In this document: piece after piece, positions 1 through 8,361 of the stretch
How the letters are laid out: every line of letters starts with the position of its first letter
Numbering within the stretch: position 1 is the first letter of the stretch
Source of the DNA: Syntrophotaleaceae bacterium
GTDB lineage: Bacteria; Desulfobacterota; Desulfuromonadia; Desulfuromonadales; Syntrophotaleaceae
NCBI GenBank assembly: GCA_041390365.1
Contig: JAWKQB010000002.1
Span: forward strand, 934,001 to 998,000
DNA: 64,000 bases
Direction: 5' to 3'
The notes under the pieces: model-generated
What the model was told of the DNA's origin: nothing
The model's database searches: none
Seen by the model: the letters and a program-made list of their open reading frames with translations, nothing else
Program-made: the position numbers and the translations under genes

Positions 1-1
1 T

Positions 2-1060
2 TCCCTGGAAGAGAAAAAGGCCATCGCCCGGCTCCTGGACGAGATGGGAGTTCAGGAACTTGAGTGCGGCATTCCCGCCATGGGTGCCGAGGAACAGGCT
101 GCGGTGCGGGCCCTGGTCGATTTGGGCCTCAAGGCTCGGCTGATCACCTGGAACCGGGCCCTGGTCTCCGATATCCAGGCGTCCATCAACAGCGGTGTGA
201 AGGCGGTCGACATCTCTTTGTCCGTCTCGGATATTCATATTGCCAACAAGTTGCGCAAGGATCGCGAATGGGTCAAGGAACAGCTGAAGAAAGCCCTCGG
301 CTTTGCCAAGGAACACGATCTCTATGTTTCTGTCGGCGGGGAGGACTCCAGCCGGGCCGATCCCGATTTCATCCTCGAACTGATGGAGATCGGCCGGGGA
401 ATGGGAGCGGACCGTTTCAGGTTCTGTGATACCCTCGGTCTGCTCGACCCCTTTGTTACCTTCGAAAAGATCCGCTATCTAGCGGAAAATTCACCGCTCG
501 ATATCGAAATCCATACTCATAACGATCTCGGAATGGCTACCGCCAATGCCATTGCCGGCATCAAGGCAGGAGCCCGGTTTGTCAATACCACCGTCAACGG
601 TCTCGGTGAGAGGGCCGGCAACGCGGCGTTCGAAGAGGTGGTTATGGCTCTCAAACACGCCTGCAGGCTCGACTGCAGGATAGATACCGGCCGATTCGTC
701 GAGGTTTCCCGGCTGGTCGCGCAAGCCAGTGCCCGCCCGGTACCGGACTGGAAGGCCATCGTCGGGGAAAAGGTGTTTTCTCACGAATCCGGACTGCATG
801 TCGATGGCGTCCTGAAATTCCCCGAGAATTACGAAGCTTTCGACCCGGCCACCGTCGGGCTCTCCCGCCACCTGGTTCTTGGAAAGCATTCAGGCAGAAG
901 AGCTCTGGAAGCCCGACTTCGCCAACTCGGGCTGGCCCCCGAGGGAGTGGCACTGGAGGACCTCCTGGAGCGGGTGAGAAGCCTTTCCCAGCAGCAGAAG
1001 AGGCCGGTCGGCGACGAGGATCTGTTGCTGCTTTGCAGAAGTCTTCCCAAAGTGGCCTGA
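2..1060 (+). CDS. nifV: Homocitrate synthase NifV (5' end outside window)
   Basis: Condenses acetyl-CoA with 2-oxoglutarate to homocitrate, the organic ligand of the nitrogenase FeMo-cofactor. The reading frame is open from base 2, so the gene enters from the left and about 20-30 N-terminal residues, including the usual first metal-binding Asp motif, are missing. The visible part shows the HMGL-like TIM barrel: the ELECGIPAMG segment typical of NifV, GGEDSSRAD, the metal-binding HTHNDLGMA motif and GLGERAGNA, followed by the C-terminal regulatory region. The ELECGIPAMG segment and the nifE/nifN genes in this window favour NifV over isopropylmalate or citramalate synthase. The ATG at 44 lies inside the conserved domain and is not the true start. 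Confidence 0.9.
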   Translation, partial: SLEEKKAIARLLDEMGVQELECGIPAMGAEEQAAVRALVDLGLKARLITWNRALVSDIQASINSGVKAVDISLSVSDIHIANKLRKDREWVKEQLKKALGFAKEHDLYVSVGGEDSSRADPDFILELMEIGRGMGADRFRFCDTLGLLDPFVTFEKIRYLAENSPLDIEIHTHNDLGMATANAIAGIKAGARFVNTTVNGLGERAGNAAFEEVVMALKHACRLDCRIDTGRFVEVSRLVAQASARPVPDWKAIVGEKVFSHESGLHVDGVLKFPENYEAFDPATVGLSRHLVLGKHSGRRALEARLRQLGLAPEGVALEDLLERVRSLSQQQKRPVGDEDLLLLCRSLPKVA

Positions 1061-1272
1061 TTTGGGTTGCTCTGAAACAAAAAAGTAAAAAGTGCTTCCT
1101 TCATGAAAAAAATAGGGTAGAATGTGAGTGTGTATTTGAGATTCAATTTCAAAAAAACCTGTGGTTTCATCTTATCCGTCTCCCATGGATGAGGTCGGGC
1201 GCAGAGTTTGGGAATTCGAGGTTGCTCGGCAGCAGACGAAGGGAGAGATGAATCGATGATAAGGAGTTACAT

Positions 1273-1764
1273 ATGAATATCTTCGAGTTTGCCTTACAGA
1301 TGGAAAAGGAAGCCGTGGAATTCTATACTCATCTGGCCAGGCAGGTTTCGGACAGGGGGCCCAAGCAGATCTTTATCGACTTGGCAATGGACCATGTGCA
1401 ACGCAGGCAATTTATCGAAAAGGTCAAAGTTTCCAGCCAGTGGAAAGATTTGAACGACCACGGGGTGACGTGCGGCCCATGGCACAAGGGTGTTCGGTTA
1501 AACGGAGAGATCGACGACGAGGCCGCTTACAGGTTGGCCCTGGAGTGGGAAGAGGCGGAAATGCACTGCTTTGAGGATCTTCTGGAGCGTGCCCGGGCCA
1601 GGGGAATCAGAAAAGCACTCGAACGGATTGCTGAGGAGGAAGACCGGCGTGTCGCCCGGCTACGGCAGATTTATGATTTCATCAACGCGCCGAATCAATA
1701 TCTGGCGTGGGGAGAATTCAGCAATCTTGAAGAATTCCATCAGTTCGGGCGTGACATTGGCTGA
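1273..1764 (+). CDS. Ferritin-like/rubrerythrin-type protein with degenerate iron site
   Basis: A 163-residue, mainly helical protein with a good Shine-Dalgarno (AAGGAG at 1261-1266, six bases before the ATG). The N-terminal FALQMEKEAVEFY and the later EWEEAEMHCFEDL match helices 1 and 3 of the rubrerythrin four-helix bundle. In the other two helices, where the family has E-x-x-H, I read MDHVQRRQF and AEEEDRRVARL, so the histidine ligands appear replaced by Gln/Arg. It lacks a rubredoxin domain. A role in iron or oxidative stress handling is a family-based guess; the metal site may be altered or lost. It follows nifV by about 210 bp, which hold a weak Fur-like dyad (see findings). Confidence 0.65.
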   Translation: MNIFEFALQMEKEAVEFYTHLARQVSDRGPKQIFIDLAMDHVQRRQFIEKVKVSSQWKDLNDHGVTCGPWHKGVRLNGEIDDEAAYRLALEWEEAEMHCFEDLLERARARGIRKALERIAEEEDRRVARLRQIYDFINAPNQYLAWGEFSNLEEFHQFGRDIG

Positions 1765-1799
1765 ACCGACCTGAGGGGCAGGTTTTCTTCCGGAACGGC

Positions 1800-2648
1800 A
1801 TGAATCAAAGGTGTGAATTCTTACCTCCGAAGGAGTACGACTGGGAAAGTTTCCTGGCTGTCGCCGCAAAGGAAGGCTGGCGGGTTCCGGCTGCCGAAAT
1901 CGAACTTTTTCGTGGCCCTTTCGCCTCCGGCGCCCTTGCCCTGCATTGCGGCGGCAGTTTTGCCGGAATGGTGACTTTTGTCAATTACGGTGCCACTGCC
2001 TGGATCGGAAACCTGATCGTCCAACCCTCTCTGCGGGGACAGGGCCTCGGCAGGGCATTGTTCGAAAGAGCCTTGTGCGAGCTGCAGAAAAGGGGAGCCG
2101 CGTCCGTTTGGCTGACGGCCTCCGAAACGGGATTTCCCCTTTATGCAGCCCAGGGTTTCAGAACAATTGGCCCGGTGGAGAGGTGGGTTCTCCAAACCCG
2201 GCCAGGAGTTAGGGGTACCGATCCTGCCGGAAATGCTGAGTGTCCCTGCGCAGGAGAACTTGAAAGAATTTTCCGTCAGGCAGACGCAGGAGTCTGGGGG
2301 GGACAGCGCATTCTGCTGGACCATCTGCTGATCGGGGGCCGGCTGTTTTCCTGTGGACAACAACGGGCTTTGCTGCAGCAGGAGCCGGGCAGGGGTATTC
2401 TCGGGCCCTGGTATGGCGCAGGCCGTCCCGGCGATGAACAATGCAAGTTGCTTAACTCGATAAGGGATGCGGCGAAATGCTGTGAAGAATTGGTGGCTGA
2501 CGTCCTTGGCGGCCGCATAGCTTCCGGCCTTATGGAGAAGGCAGGCTTTGTTTGTAGCGGCACAACCCGGTTGATGGTTCTTGGCGATACGGCCTCGATA
2601 AATCTCCAAAGCCTGGTGGCCCTGGCCAGTCTGGGCAGTGTTGGCTGA
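1800..2648 (+). CDS. GNAT-family acetyltransferase with second C-terminal GNAT-like domain
   Basis: The 282-residue product has a clear N-terminal GNAT fold at about residues 15-130. The acetyl-CoA pyrophosphate-binding loop is RGQGLGRAL, preceded by NLIVQPSLRG and followed by YAAQGF. The C-terminal half (about 150-275) looks like a second, degenerate acetyltransferase domain of the kind often fused to GNAT domains: it ends with a GGRIASGLMEKAGFVCSGTTRLM segment. The substrate is unknown. It starts 35 bp after the ferritin-like gene on the same strand and could share its transcript. Only a weak Shine-Dalgarno (GGAA) is visible. Confidence 0.7.
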   Translation: MNQRCEFLPPKEYDWESFLAVAAKEGWRVPAAEIELFRGPFASGALALHCGGSFAGMVTFVNYGATAWIGNLIVQPSLRGQGLGRALFERALCELQKRGAASVWLTASETGFPLYAAQGFRTIGPVERWVLQTRPGVRGTDPAGNAECPCAGELERIFRQADAGVWGGQRILLDHLLIGGRLFSCGQQRALLQQEPGRGILGPWYGAGRPGDEQCKLLNSIRDAAKCCEELVADVLGGRIASGLMEKAGFVCSGTTRLMVLGDTASINLQSLVALASLGSVG

Positions 2649-2877
2649 CAGCACATGGCAAGCCGTGGGCCATGGCATCCCTTTTTAACAATCTCATCTA
2701 TTCACCAGGAATCCTTTCCTTTCGGTCCTTTTGATCCAGTTCGCAAATACTCAGTATTTGATTCCTAAAGAGAAGTCTGCCGAGCTTATGAATCTTCCTG
2801 TTCGATAGACTCCGGCGCAGGCCGCCCAGGGATTGGCTTCTGCCGGCGTTTGGATAAAAATGCGGCAAAGATTTGCT

Positions 2878-2907
2878 TTGACAAGCCCGGACCGTATTCT
2901 TTACGAT
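2878..2907 (+). promoter_or_regulatory. Probable sigma-70 promoter of the polyprenyl synthase gene
   Basis: TTGACA at 2878-2883, an 18 bp spacer and TACGAT at 2902-2907, about 35 bp before the start codon. The same box pair, with a 17 bp spacer, precedes the NfeD gene at 43696. The rest of the 294 bp spacer from 2649 holds no ORF or strong terminator that I can see. Confidence 0.5.
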
Positions 2908-2942
2908 GAACGACATTTGCCTGAAAGGGAACCCTCTATTTT

Positions 2943-3911
2943 ATGAACAATGCCCTTGTCCTGCTTCGCGAAGATCTGGCCAGCGTCGAGGAAAAGTTCA
3001 AAAACAGCATGGCCTCGGAAGTGGGACTGATCAACAAGGTCGGCCAGCACCTCCTGCAAAGCGGCGGCAAGCGTATTCGACCCCTGCTGCTGATGCTTTG
3101 TGCCCGACTCACAGGCTACCGGGGCCGCCAACACATTGCCCAGGCGAGCGCCATCGAATTTCTCCACACGGCAACCCTGCTTCACGATGATGTGGTTGAT
3201 GGTGCCGAACTGCGGCGCGGCAGCCCCTCCGCCAATTCGGTCTGGGGTAATCAGGCTGCTGTTCTGACCGGGGATTTTCTCTTTGCCAAAGCCTTTGTGA
3301 TGATGGTGGAGGGGGGCAATATCAGGGCCCTGCAAATCCTGTCCCAGGCATCCACCCTCATGGCGGAAGGGGAAATGCTGCAATTGATCGAGACCGGCAA
3401 TCTAGAGGTCGGCGAGCAGAGCTATCTCAATATAATCGAGAAGAAAACCGCCGCTCTGTTTGCCGCTACCTGTCGTTGCGGCGGGATCCTGGGCGGGGTC
3501 GAGCCGGCGGCGGAAGATGCCCTTGCAAGCTTCGGACTCAATATCGGACTGGCTTTCCAGCTGGTTGACGACGCCCTCGACTACGTAGCCGAGGAGAAGG
3601 TGTTCGGCAAGATCCCCGGACATGATCTGGCCGAAGGCAAGATGACCCTGCCGCTTATTCATGCGCTGGCAAACTGCTCGCCGAAAGAAAAAGGGCGCAT
3701 TACGGAAATTGTTACCGGGGAAACAATGGAAGAGGCCGATCTGAGTTATGCCATGGATCTCATCCGCCGCACCGGTGGTCTCGAATATAGCTGGCAGAGG
3801 GCCGAGGAACTTGTTGGCCAAGCCAAGAGCCGATTGAATATCTTTTCCGAATCTCCTGAAAAATCGGCCCTTTTTGAACTGGCCGATTACGTCGTAACCC
3901 GAGAGCGGTAG
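2943..3911 (+). CDS. ispB: Trans-polyprenyl diphosphate synthase (IspB-like)
   Basis: Chain-lengthening prenyltransferase that adds isopentenyl diphosphate units to make the long side chain of a respiratory quinone (probably menaquinone here). The 322-residue product has both aspartate-rich motifs: HDDVVDGAELRRG (about residues 80-92) and QLVDDALDY (about 205-213), plus the GGKRIRPLL substrate-binding segment near residue 40. The length is normal for octaprenyl/heptaprenyl synthases. It is preceded by its own promoter and appears monocistronic. The exact chain length made cannot be read safely from sequence alone. Confidence 0.88.
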   Translation: MNNALVLLREDLASVEEKFKNSMASEVGLINKVGQHLLQSGGKRIRPLLLMLCARLTGYRGRQHIAQASAIEFLHTATLLHDDVVDGAELRRGSPSANSVWGNQAAVLTGDFLFAKAFVMMVEGGNIRALQILSQASTLMAEGEMLQLIETGNLEVGEQSYLNIIEKKTAALFAATCRCGGILGGVEPAAEDALASFGLNIGLAFQLVDDALDYVAEEKVFGKIPGHDLAEGKMTLPLIHALANCSPKEKGRITEIVTGETMEEADLSYAMDLIRRTGGLEYSWQRAEELVGQAKSRLNIFSESPEKSALFELADYVVTRER

Positions 3912-4043
3912 GGCCGGGAAGGGCCGACAGCCGCTGGCCCTGGACCGGTTTCAAAATTCAGGATGACGCATCACCCGCCCCGCTTCATAGATTAAATTGG
4001 CATTTCCCGCTCATACCTTTTGCCTCGTCACTCCTCCCGCGCC

Positions 4044-4071
4044 TTGACACCCCCCGGACCATAAGTATTCT
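4044..4071 (+). promoter_or_regulatory. Probable promoter of lon
   Basis: TTGACA at 4044-4049, a 16 bp spacer and TATTCT at 4066-4071, about 100 bp upstream of the lon start. The -35 box is extended as CTTGACA, which could also be read as part of a heat-shock sigma-32 element, but no matching CCCCAT-type -10 lies at the right distance, so a housekeeping promoter is the simpler reading. Confidence 0.45.
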
Positions 4072-4174
4072 TGAAAATAAAGCCGGTTTTCCATGTTTTT
4101 GCCGGAATCTGCGGTTTTCATTCAGTGAGCGCATGTTCCTCGGTTTTTTTCGGCCCTTATCTACGGAGCCATGC

Positions 4175-6553
4175 ATGCAGAGTTTTCTGAATATTCCATC
4201 CATTCTGCCGGTTTTCCCCGCCCGGGGCCAGATTGTCTTCCCCCACATGGCTCATCCCCTTTTTGTTCAGTCTGACGATCTCGCGCCGGTCGACGAGGCG
4301 CTGCGCGGCGACCGCCTGCTCGGATTGTTTGCCATGGTCGGGGACGAGACGCAAAACGCTCCTTTACAGTACAACCGGATCGGAACCGTTTGCCGGGTCA
4401 GCCAGGTTTTCCGGTTTCCCGAAGGCGGCGCCAAGGTCATGCTTGAAGGGCTGAGCAGAGTTCGTCTGATCGGTATCCGTCAGCAAAATCCCATCTCCCA
4501 GGCAACGGTCAAGGCGCTGGTCGACCGGGAAAGCCGCGGTCCGATCGCCGATGCCCTGATGCAGAGCGTCAATGGCCTGCTCAAGGTCGCCCTGGCTTAC
4601 GGTCGGCCGCTTCCGGGTGAAGTGCTGAGGATGATGAACCAGGTCACCCAGCCGGGAGAGTTGGCCGACCTGGTGGCAGCTTACCTGACCCTGGACTTCA
4701 AGGATCAGCTGAGGCTGCTCGAAACCCTCGACCCTCTCGAACGGCTCAAGGATGTCTATCTGCTGCTGACCGTCGAGGTGCAGAAACTTCAGGTGCAGGG
4801 TGAGGTTCAGTCGGAAGTGGCCAAGCGGATTGGCAAGAACCAGAAGGAATATCTGCTCCGGGAACAGCTCAAGCAGATCCAGAACGAACTCGGCGATGAG
4901 GACCCCCATCAGGCCGAGATCCGCAAACTCCGGGCCCTCCTGCTGGAAGCCGGCATGCCCAAGGATATTCGCCCGATAGCCGATCGGGAACTCGCCCGGC
5001 TGGAGCGGATCAGCCCTGCATCGCCCGAATACACCGTCTCCCGCACCTACCTCGAATACCTCTGTCACATGCCGTGGAATCGTGCAACCGAGGAGTCTCT
5101 GGACATCCTCCAGGCACAGAGAATTCTCGACGAGGACCATTTCAACCTGAAGGAGGTCAAGGAGAGAATCCTCGAGTTCCTGGCGGTGCATTCTCTGAAA
5201 AAATCCCTGAAAGGACCGATCCTTTGCCTGGTCGGCCCGCCGGGGGTGGGGAAGACTTCTCTCGGACGGTCCATAGCCAGGGCCATGGGCCGGAAATTTA
5301 TCCGCATTTCCCTGGGAGGCATGAAGGATGAGGCGGAAATCCGGGGGCACCGACGCACCTACATCGGCGCCATGCCCGGCCGTATCATCCAGGAAATCAG
5401 CAGGGTCGGGTCCAGCAACCCGGTGTTCATGCTCGACGAGGTCGACAAGTTGGGCCATGATTTTCGCGGCGATCCGGCTTCGGCTTTGCTTGAGGTGCTC
5501 GACCCGGAGCAGAACGACACCTTTACCGATCATTACCTGGATGTTCCCTTCAATCTTTCGCGGGTCATGTTCATCACGACGGCCAACCTCCTCGATACGA
5601 TTCCCGGCCCCCTTCGCGATCGGATGGAGGTGATTCGTCTGTCCGGTTACAGCGACGAGGAAAAGCTGCAGATCGCTCTCAGGCATCTTATTCCCAAACA
5701 GTTCGAGGAAAACGGTCTGTACGGCCATCATTTCATCTTCGAGCCGGCCACGATTCTGAAGCTGATCCGGGAATATACCCGTGAGGCGGGGGTGCGTTCC
5801 CTGGAACGGAGGATCGCCTCCATCTGCCGCAAGGTGGCCAAGGAGATCACCCAAGGGGAAAAACCGCGGGTGAATCTCACGGAGTGCGAGGTCGAGGATC
5901 TTCTGGGAGCCCGCCGGTATTTCGCCAACGCCGCGGCGGAAGAAGACCGGGTGGGCGTTGCGACGGGCCTGGCCTGGACTGAAAACGGCGGCGACATCAT
6001 CTTCGTCGAAGTCTCTTCGATGGCCGGCAAGAAGGAACTGACTCTGACAGGAAACCTCGGCGATGTGATGCGGGAGTCGGCCCGAACGGCCCTTTCCTAT
6101 GTACGGGCCAATCACGGCCTGTTCGGCATCGATCCGCAATTCTTCGAGCGGACCGACCTGCACATTCACGTCCCCGCAGGCGCCATTCCCAAAGACGGAC
6201 CGTCCGCAGGAGTGACCATCGCCACCGCACTGATTTCCCTGCTGACCGGACGCCCATCCCGGCGCCAGGTGGCCATGACCGGTGAACTGACCCTTTCCGG
6301 CCGCATCCTTCCCATCGGGGGAATCAAGGAAAAAGTGCTGGCGGCCAACCGGGCCGGCGTGAAAACGGTCCTGATACCGGGCCACAATATGGATAACCTT
6401 CGGGAGATCGACGAGGCGATCCGCGAAGGACTGGAAATCGTGCCGGTCGAGAGCATGGAGGATATCATTTCCATCGCCCTGATCGAGGGTTGCGATCTGA
6501 AAAAGAAAAAGCTGCCGTCGGATTCCATTCCCACGCCCCCTATGGCACCCTAG
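4175..6553 (+). CDS. lon: ATP-dependent endopeptidase Lon
   Basis: Soluble AAA+ serine protease that unfolds and degrades damaged and regulatory proteins. All parts are present in order: the LON substrate-binding domain (about residues 5-195), AAA+ module with Walker A GPPGVGKTS (about 354-362) and Walker B VFMLDEVDK (about 417-425), and the protease domain with the Ser-Lys dyad in PKDGPSAG (Ser about 677) and GGIKEK (Lys about 718). The open frame extends to 4133. I chose the ATG at 4175, which has GGAG at 4165-4168 six bases upstream and gives the usual N-terminus before LPVFPARGQIVFP; this yields 792 residues. Transcribed alone from the promoter at about 4044. Confidence 0.95.
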   Translation: MQSFLNIPSILPVFPARGQIVFPHMAHPLFVQSDDLAPVDEALRGDRLLGLFAMVGDETQNAPLQYNRIGTVCRVSQVFRFPEGGAKVMLEGLSRVRLIGIRQQNPISQATVKALVDRESRGPIADALMQSVNGLLKVALAYGRPLPGEVLRMMNQVTQPGELADLVAAYLTLDFKDQLRLLETLDPLERLKDVYLLLTVEVQKLQVQGEVQSEVAKRIGKNQKEYLLREQLKQIQNELGDEDPHQAEIRKLRALLLEAGMPKDIRPIADRELARLERISPASPEYTVSRTYLEYLCHMPWNRATEESLDILQAQRILDEDHFNLKEVKERILEFLAVHSLKKSLKGPILCLVGPPGVGKTSLGRSIARAMGRKFIRISLGGMKDEAEIRGHRRTYIGAMPGRIIQEISRVGSSNPVFMLDEVDKLGHDFRGDPASALLEVLDPEQNDTFTDHYLDVPFNLSRVMFITTANLLDTIPGPLRDRMEVIRLSGYSDEEKLQIALRHLIPKQFEENGLYGHHFIFEPATILKLIREYTREAGVRSLERRIASICRKVAKEITQGEKPRVNLTECEVEDLLGARRYFANAAAEEDRVGVATGLAWTENGGDIIFVEVSSMAGKKELTLTGNLGDVMRESARTALSYVRANHGLFGIDPQFFERTDLHIHVPAGAIPKDGPSAGVTIATALISLLTGRPSRRQVAMTGELTLSGRILPIGGIKEKVLAANRAGVKTVLIPGHNMDNLREIDEAIREGLEIVPVESMEDIISIALIEGCDLKKKKLPSDSIPTPPMAP

Positions 6554-6610
6554 CACTGTAACAGGATTCCGGAACATTTTTTTCGTTGTCAGTGAAGCGG
6601 TAGCGTAACG

Positions 6611-6702
6611 GTTGTCGTTGTCGCAACCGCAGTGGCGGCTTTTTACCTTGCTTACGATCATGGCAACGATAACGAGAAAGATAACGATAACGACCAGGAT
6701 GA
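6611..6702 (+). repeat. Hexamer repeat tract, two arms
   Basis: A GTTGTC-type hexamer occurs twice at about 6611-6622. A run of six related hexamers (CGATAA, CGAGAA, AGATAA, CGATAA, CGACCA, GGATGA) follows at 6667-6702. The two arms are roughly inverse complements (GTTGTC against GATAAC/GACAAC). They lie in the 257 bp spacer between lon and the M16 operon. Confidence 0.6.
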
Positions 6703-6810
6703 CCGCGAGTGACCTTTACTGAAGCCGGTTTATGGGGTTGCGGAACTGTTGTCTACTTGTTGTATACTGCCAGGGAGAAAAACCGACCCCTGAGAGGAGG
6801 GAAGTAAAGA

Positions 6811-8358
6811 ATGAGACTTCAGTGGATTTTCGGGCGGCTGGCGGCCGCCCTGCTGTTACTGGCGGTTCCGTTTTCGGCGCCAGAGGCTGCCGAAACGGTG
6901 GACGGGCAGACAGCCGCCCTCGAGGAGAAAGTCCTCCAGGCGGGAACGCTCGAGGAGAAGGTTCGGGAACATACTTTTGCCAATGGTTTGAAGCTGCTGG
7001 TGGTGGAAAGGCCTTCAGCGCCTATTTTTACCGCATATTTGACCGTCGGTGTGGGCGGGGTGGATGAAGCCAGTTCCATGCGAGGCATGGCCCATTTCCT
7101 GGAACATCTGAGATTCAAGGGAACCCGGACCATCGGCACCACCGACTTCGCCAAGGAAAAACCGCTGCTTGACAGTATCGAGGAAGCGGGAGAAGCCCTC
7201 GACCGCATGCGGCTGCGCAAGGATGCCGACCCGGCTCAAATCGCGGAACTGGAAAAACGTCTGGACGAACTGCAGGAGCGGCACCGGCGTTTCGTCATCA
7301 AGGACGAGTTCGCCGGCATCTATGCCCGCCACGGCGGGGTCGGCTACAATGCTTTCACCAGCAAGGACCTGACCTCCTATCTCATCTCACTGCCGGCCAA
7401 CAAACTCGAACTCTGGGCCGCCATCGAGTCCGACCGGATGAAGAATGCGGTGCTGCGGGAATTCTATACCGAACGGGACGTGGTCATGGAGGAGCGTCGT
7501 CGCTCCTACGACACCAATCCCGACGGACTGCTCTACGAAAACCTTATCGCCACGGCTTTTACTGTTCACCCGTACCGCAACCCGGTTATCGGCTGGCCTT
7601 CCGATATTGCCAATCTGACTCCCGACGAGGCCCACTGGTTCATGGAGAACTACTATATGCCCACCAATACAGTCATCGCCATTGTGGGGGCGGTGGATTT
7701 CGACAAGGTGGTCTCGGTGGTCGGAAAGTATTTCGGGGATATACCTCCCGGCACCTCGGTGCCGGAGGTGACGGCCGTGGAACCACCGCAACGGGGGGAG
7801 AAGCGGATTCATGTCCGGTTCGATTCGGAACCGAAACTGGCCATGGCTTTTCACAAACCGACCCTGCCGGAGAGAGCCGATTATGTGTTTGACGTCATCG
7901 ACCAGTTGCTGGCCCAGGGTCGAACGTCCCGCCTGTACCAGTCGCTGGTTATCGACAAACAACTGGCCACATCCGTGTCCGCCTACGGCGCTCCCGGCTT
8001 TCGCTATCCCAACCTTTTCGTCATCAACGCCGTTCCCCGCCATCCCCATACCACCGGGGAGGTCGAAGCGGCCATTACGGAAGAATTGCAAAAACTTGCC
8101 GAAGAGCCTGTAACCGAAGAGGAACTGGCCCGGGTCCGCAACCGTTTGCAGGTCGAGCGTCTGCGGCTGCTCAAGAGCAACGATGGTCTGGCCGGTCAGT
8201 TGACCTTCTACGAGAGCGTGGCCGGCGACTGGCGTTACCTGGTCGATTATGACAAGCAGATCGCTACGGTAACCCCGTCGGAGATCATGCAGGTGGCCCG
8301 GCGTTATCTGACGCCGGCCAACCGCACCGTGGCCACCGTCGGCAATCAGGAGGGATGA
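6811..8358 (+). CDS. M16 family zinc peptidase, catalytic subunit
   Basis: Probable periplasmic zinc metallopeptidase of the M16B (mitochondrial processing peptidase-like) family. A signal peptide is visible: basic start, then a hydrophobic AALLLLAVPF core and cleavage near PEAAE. The inverted zinc motif HFLEH lies in RGMAHFLEHLRFKGT (about residues 92-96), and the distal Glu ligand in FYTERDVVMEERR. Between them is an insertion of some 50 charged residues (EEAGEALDRMRLRKDA...). GGAGG lies about ten bases before the ATG. It is followed after three bases by a second M16 gene lacking the zinc motif, so the two are probably subunits of one heterodimer. Confidence 0.9.
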   Translation: MRLQWIFGRLAAALLLLAVPFSAPEAAETVDGQTAALEEKVLQAGTLEEKVREHTFANGLKLLVVERPSAPIFTAYLTVGVGGVDEASSMRGMAHFLEHLRFKGTRTIGTTDFAKEKPLLDSIEEAGEALDRMRLRKDADPAQIAELEKRLDELQERHRRFVIKDEFAGIYARHGGVGYNAFTSKDLTSYLISLPANKLELWAAIESDRMKNAVLREFYTERDVVMEERRRSYDTNPDGLLYENLIATAFTVHPYRNPVIGWPSDIANLTPDEAHWFMENYYMPTNTVIAIVGAVDFDKVVSVVGKYFGDIPPGTSVPEVTAVEPPQRGEKRIHVRFDSEPKLAMAFHKPTLPERADYVFDVIDQLLAQGRTSRLYQSLVIDKQLATSVSAYGAPGFRYPNLFVINAVPRHPHTTGEVEAAITEELQKLAEEPVTEEELARVRNRLQVERLRLLKSNDGLAGQLTFYESVAGDWRYLVDYDKQIATVTPSEIMQVARRYLTPANRTVATVGNQEG

Positions 8359-8361
8359 CCG

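Noticed and set aside
3920..3945. Terminator after the polyprenyl synthase gene
   Set aside because: Some GC-rich pairing (GGGCC with GGCCC) is possible, but there is no U-tract and the stem is interrupted.
4041..4075. Sigma-32 heat-shock promoter for lon
   Set aside because: The -35 part (CTTGACA) is suggestive, but no CCCCAT-like -10 is at the right spacing; a sigma-70 reading fits better.
4364..6661. 765-codon open frame antisense to lon
   Set aside because: Its sequence is a shadow of lon: no ribosome-binding site, no domain, and composition that follows from GC-rich third positions on the other strand.
6596..6712. Short frame encoding a hydrophobic stretch with an Asp/Asn-rich tail in the lon-M16 spacer
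   Set aside because: It has no ATG and no ribosome-binding site; the Asp/Asn pattern comes from the hexamer repeat.
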